Source: Lachnospiraceae bacterium
GTDB taxonomy: Bacteria > Bacillota > Clostridia > Lachnospirales > Lachnospiraceae
Direction: 5' to 3'
DNA: 64,000 nt
NCBI GenBank assembly: GCA_016282745.1
Contig: JAEELL010000085.1
Coordinates: forward strand, 31,966-95,965
Under the pieces are notes generated by a model, which ran no database searches, was not told where the DNA came from, and worked only from the letters and a program-made list of their open reading frames with translations. Each line of letters begins with the position of its first letter. Position 1 is the stretch's first letter. Both the position numbers and the translations under genes were made by a program. Positions 53,718-63,542 of this stretch are shown piece by piece.

Positions 53718-54883
53718 ATAACCTCTTTTCCGTTTGGCGAAACAACTCCAAAATAACTGCCAATAGTAGTTCCTATATCAGCAAATGTGTCCCTTACATG
53801 GGCATTTGCTGTTGCAAGATTCTTGCCATACATCAGAACAGGTATATACTCTCTGGTATGATCAGTTCCTTTATAAGTAGGATCGCAACCGTGATCAGCA
53901 TTAATAACAAGTAAATCGTCCTCAGTCATCAATTCCATAATCTCTACAAGCCTTTTATCAAAATCTACAAGTCCTTGTGCATATCCTTCCAAGTCTCTTC
54001 TGTGACCCCATTTCGAATCAAACTCAACAAGATTTGTAAAAATCAGACACTCTTCCGTCTTATTTTTCATATATTCTATTGTTTTATCCACACCGTCCAT
54101 ATTGTCTTTTGTATGGACAGCCTCACTTATTCCCACACCGGCAAAAATATCTTCAATCTTGCCAACTGCATATACCGGAATATTGTTCTTATTCAAATTA
54201 ACAAGCAGATTATTCCCGTCAGGCTTCAGGGAAAAATCTCTTCTGTCGGAAGTTCTGTAAAACTGACCTTCCTCTCCTGCGAAAGGTCTTGCAATAACCC
54301 TTGCAACAGCATTTTCATCCCTCAAAATCTTTCTTGCTTTCTCACACATATCATACAGTTTTTCAATTGGATATACATCGGTATGACATGCAATTTGAAA
54401 AACACTGTCCGCAGAAGTGTAGACAATCGGTTTTCCGGTTTTTATATGCTCACTTCCAAGCTCATCCAGAATAACCGTGCCGGATGCAACTTTATTTCCA
54501 AGTACCCCTGGCAATTCACATTCTTTTATAAACTCATCAATTACTTCTTTTGGGAAACCATCCTTGAAGGTCGGAAAAGGTCTTTGCGTTATTATTCCTG
54601 TCATCTCCCAATGACCGATAGTAGTATCTTTTCCTGCAGATTTTTCTGAACACTTAAAATAGACTCCACGGGTCTTGTCACATGAATTGATGCTTTTGTT
54701 TACTCCATCAATCATACCAAGCCCTAATGATTCCAGATTTGGCAGTGAAAAATCTTCCTTTTCTTTCTTGGTTTCATAAATATGTCCAAGAGTATCAGCT
54801 CCGGCATCATCAAATCTTTCCGCATCCGGCGCACATCCGATTCCGACACTGTCCAAAATTATCCATATAACTCTTTTTGCCAT
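53714..54883 (-). CDS. deoB: Phosphopentomutase DeoB
   Basis: DeoB interconverts (deoxy)ribose-1- and -5-phosphate, feeding salvaged sugars into central metabolism. The 389-residue product starts [20 protein letters not shown], with the metal ligands and [17 protein letters not shown], and the C-terminal [23 protein letters not shown] 54883 has GAGGTGA seven bases upstream; the upstream frame extension overlaps the promoter. It heads deoB-udp. Confidence 0.97.
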   Translation of the reverse strand: MAKRVIWIILDSVGIGCAPDAERFDDAGADTLGHIYETKKEKEDFSLPNLESLGLGMIDGVNKSINSCDKTRGVYFKCSEKSAGKDTTIGHWEMTGIITQRPFPTFKDGFPKEVIDEFIKECELPGVLGNKVASGTVILDELGSEHIKTGKPIVYTSADSVFQIACHTDVYPIEKLYDMCEKARKILRDENAVARVIARPFAGEEGQFYRTSDRRDFSLKPDGNNLLVNLNKNNIPVYAVGKIEDIFAGVGISEAVHTKDNMDGVDKTIEYMKNKTEECLIFTNLVEFDSKWGHRRDLEGYAQGLVDFDKRLVEIMELMTEDDLLVINADHGCDPTYKGTDHTREYIPVLMYGKNLATANAHVRDTFADIGTTIGSYFGVVSPNGKEVI

Positions 54884-54946
54884 AATATAATCACCTCTCT
54901 GTTTCTCAAAAACAAATATGCAAATTTCCCTGTTCACTATAAATAG

Positions 54947-54975
54947 ATTATACTGCAAAAATATCAATATTTAAA
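54947..54975 (-). promoter_or_regulatory. Probable promoter of deoB-udp
   Basis: Minus strand perfect TATAAT (54947-54952), 17-bp spacer, weak TTTAAA (54970-54975). It diverges from the aroF promoter. Confidence 0.55.
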
Positions 54976-55040
54976 ATATAACATAATTGTTTCTTTGTAA
55001 AGTCGTAAATTTATTAATATTTTCTTAAAATCATTTATTA

Positions 55041-55068
55041 TTGAAGATTTTGATAAATATGTTATACT
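55041..55068 (+). promoter_or_regulatory. Probable promoter of aroF
   Basis: Plus strand TTGAAG (55041-55046), 16-bp spacer, TATACT (55063-55068), some 40 bases before the ATG. No T-box or trp-type leader is visible. Confidence 0.6.
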
Positions 55069-55111
55069 TTACTATTGTAAATTGTTTTATAATTAATATC
55101 GGAGGAAAAAT

Positions 55112-56140
55112 ATGAGCTTTGAATTTTACAGAAAGCTTCCAACCCCTCAGGAAATCAAGAATATGTATCCTGTTCCGGAAGCTATTGCAAAGAAAAAAGA
55201 AGAAAATGACAAGGAAATCAGAAAAGTATTTACAGGTGAATCTGATAAATTCATTCTCATTATCGGGCCATGTTCAGCAGATAATGAAGAAGCCCTTTTA
55301 GATTATACTAACCGTCTCAAAGATATTCAGGAGAAGGTAAAAGATAAGATTATCATCATTCCAAGAGTATATACAAACAAACCAAGAACAACCGGAAAAG
55401 GCTACAAAGGTATGCTCCACCAGCCTGATCCTGAAAAAGCTCCTGATTTACTTCAGGGTCTTATCACAATCAGACACCTTTTCCTTAAAATAATGGAGAA
55501 TACAGGATTCCCAATTGCAGATGAGATGCTCTATCCGGAAAATCACAGATATTTTTCAGATATTTTATCTTACGTGGCAGTTGGTGCCCGTTCTGTTGAA
55601 GATCAGCAGCACAGACTTACAACTTCCGGAATTGACATTCCTGTTGGTATGAAGAATCCTACCAGTGGAGATTTATCAATCATGCTCAATTCCATCGAGG
55701 CTGCTCAGGCAGGTCACTCATTCCTTTACAGAGGCTGGGATGTAGAGACAAGCGGTAACGATATTGCCCATGCTATTCTTCGTGGTGCCGTTAACCAATA
55801 CGGTCAGTGTATTCCAAACTATCACTACGAAGATTTAATCCAGTTATATGACATGTATATCAAAAAAGGATTTGCAAATCCTGCAGTTGTTGTTGATACA
55901 AATCACTCAAATTCAAACAAGCAGTATTTAGAGCAGATTCGAATTGCAAAAGAGATTATGCACAACCGCAAACACTCTCCTGAATTGAAATCATTTGTAA
56001 AAGGTCTTATGGTTGAAAGTTATATAGAAGACGGTGCTCAGAAAGTTGGCGAGGGTATATACGGCAAATCAATTACTGATCCTTGCATCGGTTGGGACAA
56101 GACTGTTGAATTAATCAACATAGTATACGGATATTTGTAG
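55112..56140 (+). CDS. aroF: 3-deoxy-7-phosphoheptulonate synthase (DAHP synthase, AroF/G type)
   Basis: The first shikimate-pathway enzyme, joining PEP and erythrose-4-phosphate. The 342-residue type I-alpha product has LIIGPCSADNEEALLDY, RVYTNKPRTTGKGYKG, DEMLYPENHRYFSDI and ARSVEDQQHR, then VVDTNHSNSNKQ and MVESYIEDGAQKVGEG. GGAGGAAAA precedes the ATG. It stands alone, with a strong terminator behind, between deoB and xerD, which are close neighbours in Bacillus, so it looks like an insertion into that order. Feedback specificity cannot be read from the sequence. Confidence 0.97.
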   Translation: MSFEFYRKLPTPQEIKNMYPVPEAIAKKKEENDKEIRKVFTGESDKFILIIGPCSADNEEALLDYTNRLKDIQEKVKDKIIIIPRVYTNKPRTTGKGYKGMLHQPDPEKAPDLLQGLITIRHLFLKIMENTGFPIADEMLYPENHRYFSDILSYVAVGARSVEDQQHRLTTSGIDIPVGMKNPTSGDLSIMLNSIEAAQAGHSFLYRGWDVETSGNDIAHAILRGAVNQYGQCIPNYHYEDLIQLYDMYIKKGFANPAVVVDTNHSNSNKQYLEQIRIAKEIMHNRKHSPELKSFVKGLMVESYIEDGAQKVGEGIYGKSITDPCIGWDKTVELINIVYGYL

Positions 56141-56172
56141 AATATCAAAATATTAAATAACAACAAAAATTT

Positions 56173-56206
56173 CACGCTATTTTAAAATAATAGCGTGGAT
56201 TTTTTT
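56173..56206 (+). terminator. Terminator after aroF
   Basis: A perfect 9-bp stem cacgctatt/aatagcgtg followed by a run of seven T residues on the plus strand. Confidence 0.92.
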
Positions 56207-56261
56207 GTTTTATGTATTTGCATTGATAAATATGTATTAAAAAATAAAGTAAAAATAAGAA

Positions 56262-56306
56262 ACCCGGTACTTGGGAATCAGAAAATCTTTTTCTCAAACA
56301 TCGGGT
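56262..56306 (-). terminator. Possible terminator after xerD
   Basis: acccg (56262-56266) pairs with cgggt (56302-56306), and agaaaa with ttttct inside, with a T-rich minus-strand tail. A smaller ggtgtg/cacacc hairpin lies nearer xerD (56335-56355). The rest of 56207-56432 shows no gene. Confidence 0.4.
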
Positions 56307-56432
56307 CCTTTATCATTTCTTTTTTATGTATCACGGTGTGTTCATCACGCACACCTCTTTCGTTTCACTTAGTTATACTTTTTATAATATTTATTTGCTC
56401 ACATATTTACGTATAGTTATGATCAAACTTAC

Positions 56433-57311
56433 TTAAGCTTTTGGATGCGCTTTTGCATATACTTCTCTCAAGCGTTTATTCTCTTTGGACAAATATATCT
56501 GTGTAGTTGAAATATCTGAATGTCCAAGCATCTCCTGAACCGCCTTCAATTCTGCTCCATTTTCTACAAGATGTGAAGCAAATGAATGTCTGAGCGTATG
56601 CGGAGTTATCTCAGCCTTAATTCCGGCTTTCTTTCCATAGTTCTTAATCATCTTCCAAACACCCTGTCTGCTCATCTCCTGACCGGAAATATTAGGAAAC
56701 AGAATTGTGTTCTTTGATAAATCTCCAACAATGCTGTTGCGACCATTTTTCAAATAATTAATTAATGCATTTTTTGCATCATTACCAAAAGGAATAACTC
56801 TGTCTTTGTTTCTCTCATGGCAAATAATACACTCATTTTCAAAGCTTATATCTGAAACTTTTAAATTAATAATCTCCGACACTCTGATTCCTGTAGCATA
56901 TAACAGCTCAAGCATTGCCTTATCTCTCAGTTCCTTAGGAGTATTCTTATTTGGGCACCCGAGCAACAATTCAATCTCCTGGATTGAAAGAACTTTCGGT
57001 TCTTTCTTTTCAATCTTTGGAGCCTTTAAGTCATTTGCCACATTAAACTTTGAATATCTGAATTCATTGGTAAATGAAAAAAATGCTTTCATGGAAGCTA
57101 TAGTTCTTGAAATAGTAGTGTCTGCTCTTCCCTTTTCTTTGAGATAAGATATATATCCTGTCAGATCCTCGATCGTAACATCATCAACTTCTTTCCACTG
57201 CAAATACTCAAACAACTTAGTAAGGTCTCTCTTATATGAGACTTCAGTGTTGGCAGAAGTATTTTTAGTGTTATGCATTTGTACAATAAATTCTTCGATT
57301 ATCTGTTGCAT
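56433..57311 (-). CDS. xerD: Tyrosine recombinase XerD
   Basis: XerD-type recombinase for resolving chromosome dimers at dif. The 292-residue protein has the SAM-like N domain (1-90) and a catalytic domain with Arg143 (ATGIRVSEI), Lys169, His238-x-x-Arg241 (TPHTLRHSFASHL), His264 (MLGHSDIS) and nucleophile Tyr273 (TTQIYLS). Length and position near deoB, a spoIIM-like gene and a Nudix gene match Bacillus xerD rather than an element integrase. AAAGG precedes the ATG and a good promoter lies upstream. Confidence 0.93.
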   Translation of the reverse strand: MQQIIEEFIVQMHNTKNTSANTEVSYKRDLTKLFEYLQWKEVDDVTIEDLTGYISYLKEKGRADTTISRTIASMKAFFSFTNEFRYSKFNVANDLKAPKIEKKEPKVLSIQEIELLLGCPNKNTPKELRDKAMLELLYATGIRVSEIINLKVSDISFENECIICHERNKDRVIPFGNDAKNALINYLKNGRNSIVGDLSKNTILFPNISGQEMSRQGVWKMIKNYGKKAGIKAEITPHTLRHSFASHLVENGAELKAVQEMLGHSDISTTQIYLSKENKRLREVYAKAHPKA

Positions 57312-57428
57312 ATTGTAAACCTTTTCCGTAGTTTTTCTCTATTTTTATTCTTAATCATCCGTTCTTCGACAAATCTTTAAATGAATAATCTTATCATTCA
57401 TACTCATTTTTTTCTGCTGATAAATAAC

Positions 57429-57457
57429 ATTATATATGTTAACATAAATAAAATCAA
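57429..57457 (-). promoter_or_regulatory. Promoter of xerD
   Basis: Minus strand TTGATT (57452-57457), 17-bp spacer, perfect TATAAT (57429-57434), with a leader of about 110 bases. The region 57458-57563 holds no further signal that I trust. Confidence 0.75.
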
Positions 57458-57563
57458 ATCTATTTTTTGTCCACAATCACGCCAAAAATCAGGGATTTTC
57501 CGGGTTTTACACCACATCTCGTTTTATCTTTCATTAGCACTACTACATATTGTAATTTTTTTC

Positions 57564-58127
57564 TTAAAAAATTTGTAAAAAAAATATTACATTTCCCCAC
57601 AAAATTGTAAAAATAAATGAATATATGAGTAATATCATTCCAATTTTTAAAAAAATCATTATCTCTCTCACCACTTTTGTTTCTTTTTTGTAGTCATTTA
57701 TAAGGGACGCCGATTTACCAAAGACAATAATTCCCAGTATGTTAACAAGATATCTTGGTATATATATAATCATCATATAAAGGATATGTTTTAACCCTAT
57801 TCCTGAATTCAAAATGTTAACAAACATTATTTGCATCATAGCAACAGAATAAAAAATCCAAAGGAATTCAATAATTCTTTTTCTTTTAAATAGTAATGTA
57901 ATAAACACAACAATTGCCTTCTTTATCACAAAAACAAATAGGTTCGTCAAGAATACTAACAGGCACACTACATTTATATCAATCATCGTTTCAGACAACT
58001 CTATATCAAACAAAAAAAACTTTACTCCGACTATATTAATCAAAACTGTAAAAACAGTAACTGATAATAAAGCCGGGTAAAGTTTAAAATCAAGCTTATT
58101 TAATAATCTGATAACTCTCAAATCCAT
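57564..58127 (-). CDS. SpoIIM-like polytopic membrane protein
   Basis: A 187-residue, very hydrophobic protein with about five helices (19-37, 47-80, 87-106, 113-137, 155-185). By itself it is hard to name, but the segment YIPRYLVNILGIIVFGKSAS resembles the SpoIIM helix with its P-x(3)-N-x(2)-G pattern, and the order Nudix-this gene-xerD matches nudF-spoIIM-xerD of Bacillus. SpoIIM forms the DMP complex for septal peptidoglycan degradation in engulfment. Divergent, so only probable. Repeats lie in its upstream region, and no standard sigma-A promoter stands out. Confidence 0.55.
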   Translation of the reverse strand: MDLRVIRLLNKLDFKLYPALLSVTVFTVLINIVGVKFFLFDIELSETMIDINVVCLLVFLTNLFVFVIKKAIVVFITLLFKRKRIIEFLWIFYSVAMMQIMFVNILNSGIGLKHILYMMIIYIPRYLVNILGIIVFGKSASLINDYKKETKVVREIMIFLKIGMILLIYSFIFTILWGNVIFFLQIF

Positions 58128-58200
58128 TCAGTAACACGCCATAAAAATATTAGTACATTCTATTCAAACATAATATTTTTATGTTAATCTTTTTTCGTGC

Positions 58201-58340
58201 TATTATGTATAAAACTTGTGTATACTATTATGTCAAAACAATGCATTTACTATTATGCGGAAATTTTTTAATATGCCATTATGCAAATCATATATCACTT
58301 CTATTTATTCACACAATATTTCACATAATATGCCATTATG
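58201..58340. repeat. Phased CATAATRGYA repeats upstream of the spoIIM-like gene
   Basis: On the minus strand the motif CATAATRGYA recurs with its first base at 58207, 58232, 58257, 58283 and 58340; the first four spacings are 25, 25 and 26 bp and the last 57. Two copies share the 15-mer taatatgccattatg on the plus strand (58269-58283 and 58326-58340), the latter being the final codons of the Nudix gene. This may be an array of protein sites or a local duplication of the gene's tail. Confidence 0.7.
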
Positions 58341-58843
58341 GAAGCTGCCGTCTTTGAGTCCTGAATCTCATTATTCAAAATCATATCAACCAAGTCCTTA
58401 ACCTTATACCTGTTCACATTTATAAACTCATCAGGATCAAGATTCTGTTTTGTTGGCACAAGATTTCTCGCAACATAAATATCAATAGTTTCCTGTGAAT
58501 ATGCAGCAACCGGAACTATTGTCTGCAAAAACTCAATATCATCAGATTTATATCCTGTTTCCTCCTCCAGTTCACGAGCTGCACAAGATTTTGTATCTTC
58601 ATTTCCGCCGTCTCGTCCCCCTGCAGGAATCTCCAATGTAAATCTGTCAATGGAATTTCTCCACTGCTTAACCAATATAATAGAACCATCATCCAGCACA
58701 GGTATAACTGCCGCAGCACCTTTGTGACCAATGAAATCCCATTCAACATTCTTGCCTGCAGGCGTTGTAATGTAATCTTTGTAAATGTCGATAATCTTTC
58801 CTTTATATTTTAATTCTCTGTCGTATCTTACAAATTCTTCCAT
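58301..58843 (-). CDS. Nudix hydrolase, ADP-ribose pyrophosphatase type (NudF-like)
   Basis: A 180-residue Nudix enzyme with a perfect box G-x5-E-x7-REUxEExGU in GGRDGGNEDTKSCAARELEE (about 75-94), preceded by AAAVIPVLDDGSIILVKQWR, typical of ADP-ribose pyrophosphatases. It would hydrolyse ADP-ribose or related nucleotide sugars. AGGACGG precedes the ATG. Position beside the spoIIM-like gene and xerD matches Bacillus nudF. Its last codons form part of the repeat array. Confidence 0.9.
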   Translation of the reverse strand: MEEFVRYDRELKYKGKIIDIYKDYITTPAGKNVEWDFIGHKGAAAVIPVLDDGSIILVKQWRNSIDRFTLEIPAGGRDGGNEDTKSCAARELEEETGYKSDDIEFLQTIVPVAAYSQETIDIYVARNLVPTKQNLDPDEFINVNRYKVKDLVDMILNNEIQDSKTAASIMAYYVKYCVNK

Positions 58844-58925
58844 GCCAAACCGTCCTATTCGTTTGTATAATCAATATCGCTTTTATTCGATACTCTTATC
58901 ACTATTAGATTAATAAAAAATGAAT

Positions 58926-59723
58926 CTAGTCAATATGCTCACTCTTTTTGTAGCATGCCTCTGTAGCTTTGATAAGTGCGCTTCTGAAACCAGCGTCTTC
59001 AAGTTCCTTAACAGCCTGAATAGTTGTTCCTGACGGTGAACATACCATATCCTTTAGCACTCCAGGATGTCTCTTAGTTTCAAGAACCATCTTAGCTGAA
59101 CCTAGAACTGTCTGCGCAACAAATTCATATGCGTCATTTCTTGACATTCCACACATTACACAGCCATCTGCTAACGCTTCAATAAACATATATACATAAG
59201 CAGGTGATGAACCACTGGCACATGTAACAGCGCTCATATTCTTCTCACTAACTATCTTCATCTTACCTATAGCTTCAAATATTTTTTTGATATTATCCTG
59301 TTCTTCTACAGAAAAATCATTCTTTTCATAGCAGACACCAGTCATACCTTCACCAACTAACGCAGGAGTATTAGGCATTGCTCTTACAACTCTGATATCA
59401 GAGCCTAATTTTTCTTTTATATTTGCAATTGTAATACCAGGTGCAATTGAAATAATAACATGCGAAGGTGTTACAACATCTATAATATCTTCTAAAACAA
59501 TATCAAAAAACTGTGGTTTAACCGCAAGAACAACATATTTTGTTCTGTGTACACATTCCGCATTGGAAGTAACAGCCTCAACACCGGTTTCGTTTGATAC
59601 TGTTTCCATTCTCTTTGCATCAGCATCAGAGAAAACAATCTCAGAAGGAACAAATGACTTCAAAGTCCCCTTTAACATTGCATATCCCATATTACCCATT
59701 CCAATAAAACCAAGTTTACTCAT
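58926..59723 (-). CDS. proC: Pyrroline-5-carboxylate reductase
   Basis: ProC reduces pyrroline-5-carboxylate to proline with NAD(P)H. The 265-residue product starts MSKLGFIGMGNMGYAMLKG (dinucleotide-binding), has VVRAMPNTPALVGEGMTG, CASGSSPAYVYMFIEAL and the C-terminal MVCSPSGTTIQAVKELE signature. GGAGGATTATT precedes the ATG. The 32-bp repeats at 59806-59905 lie in its promoter region. Confidence 0.97.
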   Translation of the reverse strand: MSKLGFIGMGNMGYAMLKGTLKSFVPSEIVFSDADAKRMETVSNETGVEAVTSNAECVHRTKYVVLAVKPQFFDIVLEDIIDVVTPSHVIISIAPGITIANIKEKLGSDIRVVRAMPNTPALVGEGMTGVCYEKNDFSVEEQDNIKKIFEAIGKMKIVSEKNMSAVTCASGSSPAYVYMFIEALADGCVMCGMSRNDAYEFVAQTVLGSAKMVLETKRHPGVLKDMVCSPSGTTIQAVKELEDAGFRSALIKATEACYKKSEHID

Positions 59724-59805
59724 AATAATCCTCCTACAAAAACGGGAATCTACTTCCTTTATTTAATCTTTCTAATTTGTGACTATTTTCAGTATTAAAA
59801 TCAAA

Positions 59806-59905
59806 TCATCGCATTATCCAATTATCTAATTACATAATTATCGATTTATCCAATTATCTAATTACATAATCATCGATTTTTCCAATTATCTAATACCTCA
59901 TAATC
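59806..59905. repeat. Three-copy 32-bp tandem repeat upstream of proC
   Basis: The core ccaattatctaat recurs at 59818, 59850 and 59882, exactly 32 bp apart, within longer units of the form atcgatttatccaattatct plus acataat. Copies 1 and 2 are nearly identical and copy 3 has decayed at its end. The units are AT-rich and contain imperfect dyads. It fills most of the proC-rny spacer; nothing else but a terminator is seen in 59724-60026. Confidence 0.85.
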
Positions 59906-59959
59906 CTGATTATTCTATATATTTTAAATCACAAACCATTAAAAAGTATATCACATTAT

Positions 59960-59992
59960 AAAAGGCAGTTGCAAGAAATTCTCACAACTGCC
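59960..59992 (-). terminator. Terminator after rny
   Basis: ggcagttg pairs with caactgcc (59964-59992), then TTTT on the minus strand. Confidence 0.85.
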
Positions 59993-60026
59993 ATATTATT
60001 TTATGCACAGCGCCTATCGCGCAATT

Positions 60027-61580
60027 TTACTTAGCATAATCAATCACTCTGGATTCCCTGATAACATTAACCTTAATCTGTCCAGGATACTCTAACTCAT
60101 CTTCGATTTGTTTTGAAATATCTCTAGCCAATAATACCATGTCATCATCAGTAATCTGTTCAGGTACTACCATAATACGAACCTCTCTACCCGCCTGAAT
60201 AGCAAAAGATTTCTCAACTCCCTTGTAAGAGTTTGTAATGTCTTCTAATTCTTTCAATCTGTTTGTATATGTTTCTAATGTTTCTCTTCTAGCGCCAGGT
60301 CTGGCTGCTGAGATAGCATCCGCCGCCTGTACTATACATGCAATCAATGACTGTGGCTCAACATCACCGTGATGAGCTTCTACAGCATTGATAATAAGAG
60401 CTGACTCTTTATATTTTCTACAAAGGTCAACACCAAGCTGAATATGCGAGCCTTCCATCTCACGGTCAACTGCCTTACCTATATCATGAAGCAAACCTGC
60501 TCTCTTTGCCATTCTGACATCGAGCCCAAGTTCTGATGCAAGCAAGCCTGATAAAAGGGAAACTTCAATTGAATGCTTAAGAGCATTCTGACCATAACTT
60601 GTTCTGAACTTCATCTTACCTAAAAGTTTAACAAGCTCAGGATGTAATCCATGTACTCCAACTTCAAGAGTTGCAGCCTCACCTTCTTCTTTGATCATAG
60701 TATCGACTTCTTTCTGAGCCTTTTCTACCATCTCTTCAATTCTTGCCGGATGAATTCTTCCATCAACAACAAGTTTCTCAAGTGCAATTCTTGCGACCTC
60801 TCTTCTGATTGGGTCAAATCCGGATAAAATTACTGCTTCAGGTGTATCATCTATAATCAAATCAATACCTGTAAGTGTCTCGAGAGTTCTGATATTTCTA
60901 CCCTCACGACCGATAATTCTACCTTTCATTTCATCATTTGGAAGGTTGACAACTGAAATAGTTGTCTCTGCAACATGATCAGCAGAACACTTCTGTATAG
61001 CTGTAACAACTAAGTCTTTAGCTTTCTTGTCTGCCTCTTCTTTTGCTCTTGTTTCCAATTCCTTGATAAGTTTGGCTGTTTCATGTTTAACATCTTCTTC
61101 AACAGATTGTAATAAATATTCTTTTGCCTGTTCGGAGGTCAATCCAGAGATTCTTTCTAATTCCTGTATACGTTGAGCATTTAACTGATCAACTTCTGCC
61201 TTTAACTTAGTAAGTTCATCTTCGCGTTTGTGAAGAGCGGCTTCCTTCTTTTCATACTGTTCAGCCTTCTTCTCAACAGCCTCTTCCTTACTAAGAACAC
61301 GTTTCTCATATTTCTGTAACTCTGATCTTCGCTCTCTTGTTTCTTTCTCAAGCTCATTCTTAGCCTTAAGGTTTTCTTCCTTAGCTTCTAAGAGTGCTTC
61401 TTTCTTCTTGGTCTCAGCAGTCTTTAAAGCATTGTCAATAATCTCTCTCGCTTTATCCTCTGCGCTTCCAATCTTCTTTTCTGATACATTTTTTTTATAA
61501 AAAGATGTAATAAGTGAAGAAACAAGTGCTACCACGACGAACTCAATTACACAAATTATAATAACCGTAACTGTATCCAC
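60027..61580 (-). CDS. rny: Ribonuclease Y
   Basis: RNase Y is the membrane-bound endonuclease that starts bulk mRNA decay in Firmicutes. The 517-residue product has an N-terminal helix (about 4-26), a long coiled coil (30-200), a KH domain with [13 protein letters not shown] (about 219-231) and an HD domain with [20 protein letters not shown] 61580 is fixed by AAGGAGGTG upstream. It has a near-perfect promoter. Confidence 0.97.
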   Translation of the reverse strand: MDTVTVIIICVIEFVVVALVSSLITSFYKKNVSEKKIGSAEDKAREIIDNALKTAETKKKEALLEAKEENLKAKNELEKETRERRSELQKYEKRVLSKEEAVEKKAEQYEKKEAALHKREDELTKLKAEVDQLNAQRIQELERISGLTSEQAKEYLLQSVEEDVKHETAKLIKELETRAKEEADKKAKDLVVTAIQKCSADHVAETTISVVNLPNDEMKGRIIGREGRNIRTLETLTGIDLIIDDTPEAVILSGFDPIRREVARIALEKLVVDGRIHPARIEEMVEKAQKEVDTMIKEEGEAATLEVGVHGLHPELVKLLGKMKFRTSYGQNALKHSIEVSLLSGLLASELGLDVRMAKRAGLLHDIGKAVDREMEGSHIQLGVDLCRKYKESALIINAVEAHHGDVEPQSLIACIVQAADAISAARPGARRETLETYTNRLKELEDITNSYKGVEKSFAIQAGREVRIMVVPEQITDDDMVLLARDISKQIEDELEYPGQIKVNVIRESRVIDYAK

Positions 61581-61626
61581 AGGAGCACCTCCTTATTCTA
61601 TTTTCATTGTGCAAAACAACATTTTT

Positions 61627-61655
61627 ATTCTATCGCGTATAAGTAGTTATGTCAA
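61627..61655 (-). promoter_or_regulatory. Sigma-A promoter of rny
   Basis: Minus strand perfect TTGACA (61650-61655), 17-bp spacer, TAGAAT (61627-61632), about 45 bases before the GTG start. Confidence 0.9.
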
Positions 61656-61812
61656 GCAAAGTGCATCATAAATATACAAATAATCAATGAATTTTTTGTG
61701 ATATTTTGTCAAAATACACAATTAAAGCAAAAGAATCATGACAACATTGCCAAATCTATACATTTTCCATTTATTTTCATGCCAGATAAAATACGCTATA
61801 TCAACTGAACAA

Positions 61813-62433
61813 TTAATCTATGCAGGAATTATCCTTAACCCTGTTTATAGCTCTGTTGATACAATCATATCCATATCCTTTTCTCATGAGCATGGCATAT
61901 AATTTTCGTCTGCCGGACATATCAGTAATATCATACTTTCTGATTCCTCTCTCTATCAATCTGTCAATAGAAGCATCTTCATCAATCTCAAACTCGGATA
62001 AGGCCGACTCAATAATTGATTTGTCGATTCCTTTCTTATACAAATCATACTTCAGCTGAGAAACACTCTTCTTAGAAGAATATGTCTGCACATAACTACA
62101 TGCAAAACCATAATCATCTACAAAGGAATACTCCTCTAAAAAACCAATGACGTAATCAATAACACTCTTTGGGTAATAATCTTTCTCCAGCTTGTCAGTA
62201 ATCTGTTTTTTTGTTTTGGTTACATCACTGATAAGATACAATGCTCTTTCTTTCGCTCTCTTCTTCAGCACTTCATCAACAATCTGCTTAAGCAAATCCT
62301 CTGATATGTATTCATCTGTGGAAATCTTATATTTAGATATCTCACCCTTATATAAAGCAAAAGTAAAACCGGATTCCAGTTTTACTCTTACTTTCAGCTT
62401 ATTGTAAGGGGATACTTCCGTAACCCTATACAT
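61813..62433 (-). CDS. recX: Recombination regulator RecX
   Basis: RecX binds RecA filaments and limits their growth. The 206-residue protein is made of three-helix RecX repeats, with ALYLISDVTKTKKQITDKL, DYVIGFLEEYSFVDDYGFA and GIDKSIIESAL. Its ATG overlaps the recA stop by one base (TAATG), so the two are translationally coupled and under SOS control. Confidence 0.92.
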   Translation of the reverse strand: MYRVTEVSPYNKLKVRVKLESGFTFALYKGEISKYKISTDEYISEDLLKQIVDEVLKKRAKERALYLISDVTKTKKQITDKLEKDYYPKSVIDYVIGFLEEYSFVDDYGFACSYVQTYSSKKSVSQLKYDLYKKGIDKSIIESALSEFEIDEDASIDRLIERGIRKYDITDMSGRRKLYAMLMRKGYGYDCINRAINRVKDNSCID

Positions 62434-63479
62434 TACTCACCATCTTTCTCATTTGTCTGTTCTTCTGTAACTACTTCATCTTCAGGCTTCTTACAATAGA
62501 ATTCTCTCACCTTGGCATCAATCTCTTCCATAACCATAGGGTTCTCAGCAAGCCAAGCCTTAGCATTTTCGCGCCCCTGACCAATCTTATCGCCGTTATA
62601 GGCGTACCAGGCTCCCGACTTGTTAACAATTCCTGCATTTGCTGCAAGATCCAATATATCACCTTCCTTGGAAATACCTTTACCAAAGATAATATCAAAC
62701 TCTGCTTCCTTAAACGGTGGTGATATCTTATTCTTAACTACTTTCACTCGAGCTCTGTTACCTATAACCTCTCCGCCCTGCTTAAGTGTCTCAACTCGTC
62801 TGACATCAAGTCTGACAGAAGCATAGAACTTCAAAGCTCTACCACCTGTAGTAACTTCAGGATTACCAAACATAACTCCAACCTTCTCACGCAGCTGGTT
62901 GATAAATACGACCGTACAATTAGTCTTATTGACAACAGGTGTCAATTTTCTAAGGGCCTGAGACATAAGTCTGGCATGTAATCCCACATGAGAATCTCCC
63001 ATCTCTCCATCAATTTCAGCCTTTGGAACTAATGCTGCAACAGAGTCAATAACAATAAGATCAACAGCACCGGATCTAACCATAGTCTCAGCAATCTCAA
63101 GTGCCTGCTCACCAAAGTCCGGCTGTGAAATATACAAATTATCAATATCTACTCCTATATTCTTAGCATATACCGGATCAAGAGCATGCTCAGCATCAAT
63201 AAAGCCTGCCACACCTCCGCGCTTCTGAACCTCTGCTATCATATGAAGTGCAACTGTAGTCTTACCTGATGATTCAGGACCGTACACCTCAACAACTCTT
63301 CCCTTTGGAATACCTCCAAGACCAAGTGCAATATCCAAACTAAGTGAACCTGTTGGGATAGTCTCAACATTCAAATTGGCTGCTTTATCACCTAATCTCA
63401 TAATAGATCCCTTACCATGGGCCTTTTCAATCTGTGTAATGGCTGCATCTAACGCTTTTAATTTATCTTCTTTGTTCAT
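62433..63479 (-). CDS. recA: Recombinase RecA
   Basis: RecA forms filaments on single-stranded DNA for homologous recombination and triggers LexA self-cleavage. The 348-residue product has Walker [10 protein letters not shown] (67-75), [43 protein letters not shown] and [20 protein letters not shown] precedes the ATG. An exact LexA-type SOS box overlaps the start of its transcript. It heads recA-recX. Confidence 0.99.
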   Translation of the reverse strand: MNKEDKLKALDAAITQIEKAHGKGSIMRLGDKAANLNVETIPTGSLSLDIALGLGGIPKGRVVEVYGPESSGKTTVALHMIAEVQKRGGVAGFIDAEHALDPVYAKNIGVDIDNLYISQPDFGEQALEIAETMVRSGAVDLIVIDSVAALVPKAEIDGEMGDSHVGLHARLMSQALRKLTPVVNKTNCTVVFINQLREKVGVMFGNPEVTTGGRALKFYASVRLDVRRVETLKQGGEVIGNRARVKVVKNKISPPFKEAEFDIIFGKGISKEGDILDLAANAGIVNKSGAWYAYNGDKIGQGRENAKAWLAENPMVMEEIDAKVREFYCKKPEDEVVTEEQTNEKDGE

Positions 63480-63492
63480 ATCGTTCTCCTTT

Positions 63493-63506
63493 CGAACTTA
63501 TGTTCG
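63493..63506. promoter_or_regulatory. LexA (SOS) box of recA
   Basis: cgaac-ttat-gttcg is an exact match to the Firmicutes consensus CGAAC-N4-GTTCG. It lies between the -10 box and the ribosome site of recA, where LexA would block transcription. Confidence 0.93.
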
Positions 63507-63513
63507 TACAATT

Positions 63514-63542
63514 ATATTAATACAGTTTTGTGCATCTGTCAA
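63514..63542 (-). promoter_or_regulatory. Sigma-A promoter of recA-recX
   Basis: Minus strand perfect TTGACA (63537-63542), 17-bp spacer, TAATAT (63514-63519). Confidence 0.85.

Noticed and set aside
54968..55111. T-box or amino-acid leader upstream of aroF
   Set aside because: The spacer is too short and lacks the conserved T-box sequence or a run of aromatic codons in a leader frame.
56433..57311. Integrase of the conjugative element
   Set aside because: Its length, position beside deoB, Nudix and spoIIM-like genes and distance from the element all fit the core XerD recombinase.
59806..59905. Short CRISPR-like array (32-bp periodic units)
   Set aside because: The units are contiguous and similar over their full length, with no unique spacers, no leader and no cas genes, so this is a simple tandem repeat.
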